Positions 1 through 6,652 of a DNA stretch of 64,000 nt are shown here, one piece after another. The notes below the pieces were generated by a model. It was given only the letters and a program-made list of their open reading frames with translations. It had not been told where the DNA came from and did not search any database. The first letter of the stretch is position 1. Every line of letters starts with the position of its first letter. Source of the stretch: Pseudomonas putida NBRC 14164 (GTDB lineage: Bacteria > Pseudomonadota > Gammaproteobacteria > Pseudomonadales > Pseudomonadaceae); NCBI RefSeq assembly GCF_000412675.1, contig NC_021505.1:3218501-3282500 (forward strand), read 5' to 3'. The translations under genes were made by a program, and so were the position numbers.

Positions 1-48
1 ATCCTGATGTACATGCCGATCTTCGAACTGGCCTCAAGCATTCACTGA
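1..48 (+). CDS. possible C-terminal end of a gene cut by the window edge
   Basis: Frame 1 stays open from base 1 for 15 codons and ends at TGA 46-48, reading ...MYMPIFELASSIH. The tail faintly recalls the C-terminal region of peptide-type ABC substrate-binding proteins, but fifteen residues cannot support a family. It would run convergently into the flavin monooxygenase gene, with stop codons overlapping by a few bases. This may equally be non-coding. Confidence 0.2.
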   Translation: MLMYMPIFELASSIH

Positions 49-1349
49 ATGGCCAGGCCTAGGCTCTCGCGCAGAGTGCTGCCTTCGTATGCCGTACGGT
101 ACACCCCGCGCTCTTGCAGCAGCGGCACCACCTGCTGGGTAAACCGGCGGAACTGCCCGGGGTGGCCGATGTAAATGTTGAAGCCATCCAGCGCCCGCGC
201 CTCGAACCACTCGGTCATTTTTGCCGCTACCGTTTCGGCCGAGCCAACGAACGCCCCTGGGCGCAGCTTGCGCCCGAATTCCACCGCCTGGCGCAAGCTG
301 AACCCCTGCTCCCGGGCCTGGTCGGCGATGCGCTTGGCGTTGGTGAAGAAACTGCTGCGTGCGTGCTCCAGGCTTTCCTGGGGGAACGGCGCATCAAGGT
401 CGTACTGGCTGAACTCGTGCCAGCCGAAATTGCGCCCGAATTCCTTGAGGGCCAGCTCGAAGCTATGGTCCTGCTGGTGGTAATGGCGTTCGATCTCGCG
501 GGCGTGTTCGTCGGTATCGCCTACGTAGATCTCGGCACCAGGCAATACCAGCAGTTGCTCGGGGTCGCGCCCCAGCCGCGCAGCGCGGTCTTTCACATCG
601 CGGTAGAACGCCTGGCCCTGCTCGATGCTGGCGGCATGAGTGAAAATGACATCTGCCGTGGCCGCCCCAAGCTCGCGCCCTTGCTGCGACTCGCCCGCCT
701 GGAAGATCACCGGCTGGCCCTGGGGGGAACGCTGGATATTCAGCGGCCCTACGACCGAGAAGTGCTCGCCCTTGTGGTTCAGGGCATGCATTCGGCTTGG
801 GTCGAGGAATTGCCCGGTCGCGCGGTTGCGCGGGAACGCGCCGTCTTCATAGGAGTGCCACAGCCCCTGCACCACAGCCACATGCTCCTGGGCACGGGCA
901 TACCGGGTGTCGTAGTCGTAGTGCTCGTCACGGCCATAGTTGCCAGCGGTACCAGCGTCACCACTGGTGACCACGTTCCAGCCAGCGCGGCCTTTGCTGA
1001 TCAGGTCCAGCGAGGCCAGGCGGCGGGCGACGTTGAAGGGTTCGTTGTAGGACGTGGTCAGGGTGCCGACCAGGCCGATGTGCCGCGTGGTCACTGCCAG
1101 CGCCGAGAGCAGGGTCAGCGGTTCCAGGCGATTGAGGTAGTGAGACGGCGAGCCGGGGGTGATGTACTGGCTGTCGACGATGAAGATGAGGTCGAACAGC
1201 GCCGCTTCGGCCTGGCGGGCGATGTCGATGTACCAGTCGATATTGACGCTGGCGTCAGCGGGCAGCTCCGGGTCCAGCCACAGGTTGTGCCGGCCTGGGC
1301 CGCCGCAGCCCATGGTCAGGGCACCAAGCTTGATTTTGCGAGTAGTCAT
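42..1349 (-). CDS. LLM-class flavin-dependent monooxygenase (NtaA/SnaA/DszA type)
   Basis: This 435-residue protein belongs to the bacterial-luciferase-like FMNH2-dependent monooxygenases of the nitrilotriacetate/dibenzothiophene-sulfone branch. Family hallmarks are the N-terminal GALTMG-like strand, the segment RAGWNVVTSG near residues 122-131, and a C-terminal GSAETVAAKM-like segment before a TIM-barrel end. Such enzymes need a separate FMN reductase, and none is visible here. Two in-frame ATGs exist. The outer one (1355) abuts a GAGGA motif with no spacing, whereas the inner one (1349) lies 6 nt from it, so 1349 is chosen. With the neighbouring sulfonate-type binding protein, a role in releasing sulfur from an organosulfur compound is inferred. 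The substrate is unknown. Confidence 0.88.
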   Translation of the reverse strand: MTTRKIKLGALTMGCGGPGRHNLWLDPELPADASVNIDWYIDIARQAEAALFDLIFIVDSQYITPGSPSHYLNRLEPLTLLSALAVTTRHIGLVGTLTTSYNEPFNVARRLASLDLISKGRAGWNVVTSGDAGTAGNYGRDEHYDYDTRYARAQEHVAVVQGLWHSYEDGAFPRNRATGQFLDPSRMHALNHKGEHFSVVGPLNIQRSPQGQPVIFQAGESQQGRELGAATADVIFTHAASIEQGQAFYRDVKDRAARLGRDPEQLLVLPGAEIYVGDTDEHAREIERHYHQQDHSFELALKEFGRNFGWHEFSQYDLDAPFPQESLEHARSSFFTNAKRIADQAREQGFSLRQAVEFGRKLRPGAFVGSAETVAAKMTEWFEARALDGFNIYIGHPGQFRRFTQQVVPLLQERGVYRTAYEGSTLRESLGLAIQ

Positions 1350-1380
1350 GGTCATTCCTCAAAAAGGTTCTGCCTGTACC

Positions 1381-1473
1381 GGCCCTATCGCCGGCAAGCC
1401 AGCTCCCACAGGAGCCCCTAAGGCCGAAGCCCAACGGTGCACCTGTGGGAGCTGGCTTGCCGGCGATAGGGCC
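1381..1473. repeat. inverted pair of REP elements (BIME-like)
   Basis: Bases 1381-1412 and 1442-1473 are perfect reverse complements of each other (32 bp, beginning GGCCCTATCGCCGGCAAGCC), separated by 29 bp. The sequence matches the P. putida REP style of a GC-rich short palindrome plus a GCTCCCACAGG-like tail. The pair sits between the monooxygenase and binding-protein genes, both on the minus strand, where it could form a long hairpin and act as a processing or termination site. Confidence 0.85.
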
Positions 1474-1486
1474 ATTACAGAAGTGC

Positions 1487-2422
1487 TTAATGGTCGAGCG
1501 CTGCCGCGAACGAGGTATCGAACAGGCTCGACGCCGGGTAGTTCTTGATCAGCCCCAGCCCGGCAAAGAAGTCCACGGTCTTCTGCGCATCCACGATCAC
1601 CTGCGGGTTCAGCGGCGCGACATCGGTACGGGCGCGGGCAAACCAGATGCGGGCAATGTCGCGGTCGGCACGGGTGCGTTTGGCCCAGGCATCGGCATAA
1701 GCCTCGGTATGGGCCGGGTCGCTCAGGGTCCAGTCACGGGCCTTTTTCAGGCGCTGCAGAAAATCACTGATCTGTGCCCGCTTGGCCTCCACCGCCTTGG
1801 CATTGGCCACCACGAAGCTCTGCGCCGGGATCAATCCTTCGGCCGTGGCCAGCACCCGCGCCCCTTGGCGCTCCTGCTGGGTGACATAGGGCTCCCAGGT
1901 CGCGATCACATCCACTGAACCGCCATCCAGGGCATGGGAGGCGTCCAGGGCGCTGAGGTAGCGCAGCTCCAGGGCATCACGCGGCACGGCGGCCTTGTCC
2001 AGCGCGCTGAATAGCAACTGCTGGCTCCAGGAGCCCTTCCAGATCGCCGCACGTTTGCCGCGCAGGTCTTCGAGGCTGTGAATGTTCGAGTCCTTACTCG
2101 CCAGGATCGCCACGCCATCCAGGTTCTGCCGGCTGACCGCAATCACCTTGATCGGGGCGCCCAGGGCACCAAGGAACAACGGCGGCGCATCGCCCAGCAG
2201 GCCGATGTCCAGGCTGCCCACGTTCAGCGCCTCGGCTACCGGCGAGCCGGCCGTAAACTGCTTCCACTCCAATGTATACGGCAGGTCGTCGAGCACGCCG
2301 GCCGCTTCCATGACCGCTCGGGCATTGAAGCTCTGGTCACCGACCACCAAGGTTTGCGCGGCAGCGGCCAGGCTGAGGGAGCTGGCCAGCACACCGGCAG
2401 CCAATTGCTTGAGGTATCGCAC
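1487..2422 (-). CDS. sulfonate/taurine-type ABC transporter substrate-binding protein
   Basis: The 311-residue protein has an N-terminal signal peptide (hydrophobic core ending LAAAAQ near residue 23), placing it in the periplasm. Features of the SsuA/TauA/NMT1 family include the segment LNVGSLDIGLLGDAPPL near residues 67-83, a central DLRGKRAAIWKGS motif, and a later DVIATWEPYV. It starts at GTG 2422 with GGAG about 7 nt upstream. It binds an aliphatic sulfonate or related ligand by homology; the ligand is unknown. No permease or ATPase gene adjoins it in this window. The upstream monooxygenase position suggests co-regulation under sulfur limitation, which is an inference. Confidence 0.85.
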   Translation of the reverse strand: MRYLKQLAAGVLASSLSLAAAAQTLVVGDQSFNARAVMEAAGVLDDLPYTLEWKQFTAGSPVAEALNVGSLDIGLLGDAPPLFLGALGAPIKVIAVSRQNLDGVAILASKDSNIHSLEDLRGKRAAIWKGSWSQQLLFSALDKAAVPRDALELRYLSALDASHALDGGSVDVIATWEPYVTQQERQGARVLATAEGLIPAQSFVVANAKAVEAKRAQISDFLQRLKKARDWTLSDPAHTEAYADAWAKRTRADRDIARIWFARARTDVAPLNPQVIVDAQKTVDFFAGLGLIKNYPASSLFDTSFAAALDH

Positions 2423-2725
2423 GTTCGTCTCCAGGTACCGTAGGGGTACTTCAGGCCGATCCGCGCGTGCGGTCTCGTGGGGGGCATGGGGCTGATATAT
2501 TCACTTTGAATATAACCAGAGCAATGCTTATAAGTTATCGATTAAGCGCAGCGCCGTGAAATTCGTTTTGGGCATAACCTAATGCTTTGCCCATGCGCCC
2601 ATTTCAAAACAGATTCACCCATCTGTAAATGCGTTATTTGCATATTAGTTTATTCGTATTTTTACTTTTGAGAATATTCAGTGCGTTTGCTAGGGTTAAC
2701 CCAAACCGTCAGCCGAGCCTGAACC
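2423..2725. other. AT-rich divergent intergenic region of the sulfur genes
   Basis: These 303 bp separate the divergent binding-protein and thiol-dioxygenase genes. The stretch is clearly more AT-rich than its surroundings, especially 2490-2700, as expected for two facing promoters. Apart from the dyad at 2496-2514 I see no ORF, RNA gene or strong sigma-70 consensus pair. Confidence 0.6.
2496..2514. promoter_or_regulatory. perfect 8-bp inverted repeat, candidate operator
   Basis: TATATTCA (2496-2503) and TGAATATA (2507-2514) are exact reverse complements separated by 3 bp. The dyad lies 74 bp upstream of the minus-strand binding-protein start and about 210 bp upstream of the dioxygenase. A regulator of sulfur metabolism is a reasonable guess, but its identity cannot be read from the site. 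Confidence 0.45.
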
Positions 2726-3334
2726 ATGAGCCAACCCCTGCGCCTTGAGCGCCTGCGCCACTTCATCGACGCGCTTGCGCAACTGGTGGACCAAGAAAAC
2801 GACGAAGCCACCCTCCTCGACCACGGCCAGAGCCTGCTGCGCAGCCTGGTCGCCCACGACGACTGGTTGCCCGAAGCACTGGCGCAGCCAGACCCGACCC
2901 GTTACCAGCAATATTTGCTGCATTGCGATTCGCGCCAACGCTTTTCCATCGTCAGCTTCGTCTGGGGGCCAGGCCAGCAGACACCGATCCACGACCACCG
3001 GGTCTGGGGCCTGATCGGCATGCTGCGCGGCGCGGAATATTCGCAAGGCTTCGCCCGTAGCGAACACGGCGCATTTTTGCCAGCGGGTGAGCCTGTACGC
3101 CTTGATCCCGGCCATGTAGAGGCCGTTTCGCCGCGTATTGGCGATGTTCATCAAGTCAGCAACGCGTTCGACGACCGGGTTTCTATCAGCATCCACGTGT
3201 ATGGCGCCAACATCGGTGCCGTCAGCCGCGCGGTGTACTCGCCCGACGGCAGCGAAAAACCGTTCATTTCCGGCTATTCCAACAGCCTTCTGCCCAACAT
3301 CTGGGACCTGTCCAAAGAGAACCCTGCCCCATGA
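2726..3334 (+). CDS. 3-mercaptopropionate/cysteine dioxygenase (thiol dioxygenase, cupin)
   Basis: This 202-residue cupin oxidises a small thiol to its sulfinate with O2 and non-haem iron. The iron-binding histidines are visible as H89 and H91 (PIHDHRVWG) and H141 (GDVHQVSN). The Ser-His-Tyr triad typical of bacterial thiol dioxygenases is S154-H156-Y158 in SISIHVYG. The overall sequence strongly resembles, from memory, the Pseudomonas enzyme characterised as 3-mercaptopropionate dioxygenase rather than the mammalian cysteine enzyme with its Cys-Tyr cofactor. The gene overlaps the following rhodanese gene by ATGA, so the two are translationally coupled. Together they probably handle thiols or persulfides. 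Substrate preference is inferred. Confidence 0.9.
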   Translation: MSQPLRLERLRHFIDALAQLVDQENDEATLLDHGQSLLRSLVAHDDWLPEALAQPDPTRYQQYLLHCDSRQRFSIVSFVWGPGQQTPIHDHRVWGLIGMLRGAEYSQGFARSEHGAFLPAGEPVRLDPGHVEAVSPRIGDVHQVSNAFDDRVSISIHVYGANIGAVSRAVYSPDGSEKPFISGYSNSLLPNIWDLSKENPAP

Positions 3335-4917
3335 GTACCGTTGCCCCCCGTTCCTACCAAGACATTCGCCAGGCCTTGCTGGCCCACGAAGAACTGGCGC
3401 TGATCGATGTGCGCGAGGAAGACCCGTTCGCCCAGGAACACCCCCTGTTCACTGCCAATATCCCCTTGTCCAAGCTGGAACTGGAGATTTTCGCCCGCGT
3501 GCCACGGCGCGACACCCGCATTACGGTGTATGACGACGGTGAAGGCCTGGCACATCAGGCCGCCGAACGCCTGGTGGCGTTAGGGTACAGCGATGTCGCA
3601 TTGCTCGAAGGCGGCCTGGCCGGCTGGCGCGCCGCCGGTGGCGAGCTGTTCCGTGACGTGAACGTACCGAGCAAGGCCTTTGGCGAGCTGGTCGAAAGCG
3701 TGCGCCATACCCCGTCGCTGGCGGCCGAACAGGTGCAGGCGCTGCTGGACGACAAGGCCGATGTGGTGGTGCTCGACGCCCGCCGCTTCGACGAATACCA
3801 GACCATGAGCATCCCGGGGGGCATCAGTGTGCCGGGTGCCGAACTGGTACTGCGGGTTGCCGAACTGGCGCCCAGCCCCGCCACGCAGGTCATCGTCAAC
3901 TGCGCAGGGCGCACCCGCAGCATCATCGGCACCCAGTCGCTGGTCAACGCCGGCATCCCCAACCCCGTGGCTGCCCTGCGCAACGGCACCATCGGCTGGA
4001 CCCTGGCCGGGCAAACGCTGGCACACGGCCAGGAGCGCCGCTTCGCCGAGGTGAGCGACAACACCCGCGCAAACGCCGCCCAACGCGCCCGCAATGTGGC
4101 CGACCGCGCCGGTGTGCTGCGCCTGGAGCGCGAAGCCCTGGCCGTTTGGCAGGCCGATACCCGGCGCACCACCTACCTGTTCGATGTGCGCACCCCCGAG
4201 GAATATGCCCACGGCCACCTGCCGGCCAGCCGCAGTGTACCGGGCGGGCAACTGGTGCAGGAAACCGACCACGTCGCCAGCGTGCGGGGGGCGCGAATCG
4301 TGCTGGTGGATGACGACGGCGTGCGGGCCAACATGAGCGCTTCCTGGCTGGCGCAAATGGGCTGGCAGGTCGCCGTGCTCGATGGCGTGTCGGCGCAAGA
4401 TTTCAGCGAGACCGGTGATTGGCAGGCTCCCCAACCGCCACTGCCCGCAGTCACCGAAATCGGCGTCGAGCAGTTGGACGACTGGCTGCAAACGCCAGGC
4501 ACCGTGGTGCTGGACTTCACCACCAGTGCCAACTACGTTAAACGCCATATTCCAGGCGCCCACTGGGCAATTCGCGCGCAGTTGCCGCAGGTGCTGGAAC
4601 AGCTGCCAGTAGCCGAGCGCTATGTACTGACCTGCGGCAGCAGCCTGCTGGCACGCTTTGCGGCGGTAGACTTGCAGGCGCTTACGCAAACCCCGGTGTA
4701 CGTACTGGACGGCGGCACGGCGCAGTGGATTGCGGCAGGCAAGCCGCTGGAAAGTGGCGAAAAGCACCTGGCGGTGGCGCGTACCGACCGTTATCGCCGG
4801 CCTTATGAAGGCACTGATAACCCGCGTGAGGCCATGCAGGGGTACCTGGACTGGGAGTTCGGGCTGATTGCCCAGCTGGAGCGGGATGGCACCCACGGGT
4901 TCAACGTATTGAGCTGA
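3331..4917 (+). CDS. four-domain rhodanese-like sulfurtransferase
   Basis: This 528-residue protein contains four tandem rhodanese modules at about 10-105, 120-230, 265-355 and 375-475. Catalytic cysteines are present only in module 2 (C191 in NCAGRTRS) and module 4 (C435 in TCGSSLLA). Modules 1 and 3 carry aspartates at the loop position (VYDDG, D69; VDDDG, about D328), so they are predicted inactive. Rhodaneses move sulfane sulfur from thiosulfate or persulfides to a thiophilic acceptor. The start codon overlaps the thiol dioxygenase stop (ATGA). The alternating inactive/active layout suggests two functional pairs, each with a structural and a catalytic half. The physiological donor is unknown. 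Confidence 0.9.
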   Translation: MSTVAPRSYQDIRQALLAHEELALIDVREEDPFAQEHPLFTANIPLSKLELEIFARVPRRDTRITVYDDGEGLAHQAAERLVALGYSDVALLEGGLAGWRAAGGELFRDVNVPSKAFGELVESVRHTPSLAAEQVQALLDDKADVVVLDARRFDEYQTMSIPGGISVPGAELVLRVAELAPSPATQVIVNCAGRTRSIIGTQSLVNAGIPNPVAALRNGTIGWTLAGQTLAHGQERRFAEVSDNTRANAAQRARNVADRAGVLRLEREALAVWQADTRRTTYLFDVRTPEEYAHGHLPASRSVPGGQLVQETDHVASVRGARIVLVDDDGVRANMSASWLAQMGWQVAVLDGVSAQDFSETGDWQAPQPPLPAVTEIGVEQLDDWLQTPGTVVLDFTTSANYVKRHIPGAHWAIRAQLPQVLEQLPVAERYVLTCGSSLLARFAAVDLQALTQTPVYVLDGGTAQWIAAGKPLESGEKHLAVARTDRYRRPYEGTDNPREAMQGYLDWEFGLIAQLERDGTHGFNVLS

Positions 4918-4924
4918 GATTGCC

Positions 4925-4945
4925 GGGGCGCGTTGCGCCCCTTTT
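4925..4945 (+). terminator. rho-independent terminator after the rhodanese gene
   Basis: GGGGCGC (4925-4931) pairs with GCGCCCC (4935-4941) over a 3-nt loop and is followed by TTTT. It lies 7 bp after the rhodanese stop codon and closes the thiol-oxidation operon. Confidence 0.8.
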
Positions 4946-5042
4946 CGCAACACATCACTGCGCCCTGCTTGTTCCGGGCAGCTTCTCTTCCCCCTCACCT
5001 TTTTAGCTGGGCCATTGCTGAATGTGCGCAATTGAAATAAAT

Positions 5043-5063
5043 TGCGACTAATTCTCATTAGCG
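5043..5063. promoter_or_regulatory. candidate Fur box upstream of the ECF sigma gene
   Basis: The stretch TGCGACTAATTCTCATTAGC is a partly palindromic, AT-rich site (CTAAT...ATTAG) with the TCATTA core seen in Pseudomonas Fur boxes. It ends 12 bp before the sigma-factor start codon, where iron-loaded Fur would block transcription. The match to the 19-bp consensus is partial. Confidence 0.55.
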
Positions 5064-5075
5064 CGCAACAGCACC

Positions 5076-5606
5076 ATGCCTGACTCCCTCCCCTCGACCG
5101 GACACAGCCTGGCCGGCCTGTACGCCAACCACCATGGCTGGCTGGTGAACTGGCTGCGCGGCCGGCTGCAGTGTTCGCAGCAGGCCGCCGACCTGGCCCA
5201 GGACACGTTCGTGCGTGTACTGCTGGCCGACCGCAGCCAGCCTTTGCTCAGTGAACTGCGCGAGCCGCGCCACTTTCTGGTGACCATGGCCAGGCGCGTG
5301 ATGATCGACAGCTTCCGCCGCCGGGCACTGGAGCAGGCCTACCTGCAACTGTTGGCCGAACAGCCCGAACAGTATGCGATTTCCCCCGAGGAACGCTGGA
5401 TGCTGGTCGAAACCCTGCAAGCACTGGATGCGATGCTTGAAGGCCTGGGCAAGAAGGTAAAGCAGGCGTTTCTGTTATCGCAGTTGCGTGGCCTGGGCTA
5501 CAAGGACATCGCCGCCCAGATGGACGTATCGGTCAGTTCGGTCACCAAGTACATTGCCCGCGCCACCGAGCACTGCTTGCTGTTTGCCCTGGAACACGGC
5601 CAGTGA
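5076..5606 (+). CDS. FecI-type ECF sigma factor
   Basis: The 176-residue protein has the two-region architecture of an extracytoplasmic-function sigma-70 factor. Region 2 is near residues 10-80 (LAQDTFVRVLL, then FLVTMARRVMIDSFRR), and region 4 is near 110-170 with the helix-turn-helix GLGYKDIAAQMDVSVSSVTKYIARA. FecI-type sigmas direct transcription of a cognate TonB-dependent receptor when a ferric siderophore binds outside. It is the first gene of a sigma/anti-sigma/receptor operon and overlaps the next gene by 4 bp (GTGA). A candidate Fur box lies immediately upstream. The siderophore recognised is not known. Confidence 0.92.
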   Translation: MPDSLPSTGHSLAGLYANHHGWLVNWLRGRLQCSQQAADLAQDTFVRVLLADRSQPLLSELREPRHFLVTMARRVMIDSFRRRALEQAYLQLLAEQPEQYAISPEERWMLVETLQALDAMLEGLGKKVKQAFLLSQLRGLGYKDIAAQMDVSVSSVTKYIARATEHCLLFALEHGQ

Positions 5607-6565
5607 GCCCGCTGCCCCAACGACAGGCACTGAGTGCCGCCGCGCAGTGGTTTGCCCGGCTGGGCGAGGCCCCTGCAGACCCGGACCTGCAGCAACGCTG
5701 GCAGGCCTGGCATGCAGCCGACCCGCAGCACCAGTGGGCGTGGCAGCGGGTGGCCATGTTGCAGGCACAACTGAACCAGGCACAAGGCGCACTAGGCCAT
5801 GACGTGCTGGAGCGTGTCGGCCAGCAGGGCCCGGCGCTGCAGCGGCGCATGCTGCTCAAGGGGCTGTTGCTGGGCTCGGCGCTCGGCGCCTTGGGCTGGC
5901 GCGGTTATCGGGATGCGCCGGCGTGGCTGGCCGATGTGCGCACTGCCATCGGCGAACAGCGCAGGTTGACGCTGAGTGACGGCAGCCGCCTTATCCTTAA
6001 CACCGGCAGTGCGGTAGACATTGCCTTCAGCAACGACACCCGCCAGCTACGGCTGCGTGCCGGGGAGATCTTTGTCGAAACTGCCGCCGATCACCGCCCG
6101 TTCATGGTCAGTACTGGCGAAGGGTACATCAGGGCGCTGGGCACCCGGTTCAGCGTCAGACAACAGGACCACCAGACCCGCGTATGCGTTTACCAGCACG
6201 CCGTCGTCGTGAACCCGATCAACGCGGGTGGCGAGCAAACCCGCCTGGACAGTGGCCATGGCCTGTTGTTCGACAACACCCGCATCCTGCATCGCATGCC
6301 ACTGGCCAGTACCGACGCGGCCTGGACCGAAGGCCAACTGGTGGTAGACGATTGGCGCCTGGATCACCTGCTCGAAGAATTACAGCGGTACCGCACTGGC
6401 TACCTGGGCTGCGACACGGCCGTCGGCCACTTGCGGGTTTCCGGCGCCTATTCGCTCACCGATCTTGACCTGACCCTGGCCACCGTTGCCCGCTCGCTGC
6501 CGGTAAAGCTGGTGCGCCATACCCGCTTCTGGACACGCGTGGAGCCATTGAGCGGCAATGCCTGA
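5603..6565 (+). CDS. FecR-family anti-sigma factor/signal transducer
   Basis: The 320-residue single-pass inner-membrane protein starts at GTG 5603, overlapping the sigma gene stop. The cytoplasmic N-terminal part contains the FecR_N segment (AAQWFARLGEAPADPDLQQRW... region, residues 12-40). A hydrophobic span follows at about 90-106 (MLLKGLLLGSALGALGW), then the periplasmic FecR domain (LTLSDGSRLILNTGSAVDI near residues 120-140). It transmits the signal from the receptor plug/signalling domain to the ECF sigma and holds the sigma inactive without ligand. It is followed by the receptor gene 87 bp downstream. Confidence 0.92.
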   Translation: MSPLPQRQALSAAAQWFARLGEAPADPDLQQRWQAWHAADPQHQWAWQRVAMLQAQLNQAQGALGHDVLERVGQQGPALQRRMLLKGLLLGSALGALGWRGYRDAPAWLADVRTAIGEQRRLTLSDGSRLILNTGSAVDIAFSNDTRQLRLRAGEIFVETAADHRPFMVSTGEGYIRALGTRFSVRQQDHQTRVCVYQHAVVVNPINAGGEQTRLDSGHGLLFDNTRILHRMPLASTDAAWTEGQLVVDDWRLDHLLEELQRYRTGYLGCDTAVGHLRVSGAYSLTDLDLTLATVARSLPVKLVRHTRFWTRVEPLSGNA

Positions 6566-6652
6566 AAAAAATGCACAGGGCATTGTCGATTTGCCCTCGC
6601 CCATTCGCCTCCCTGGCAATAACACCGAAAACACTACGCCCAGGAAGCCCGC

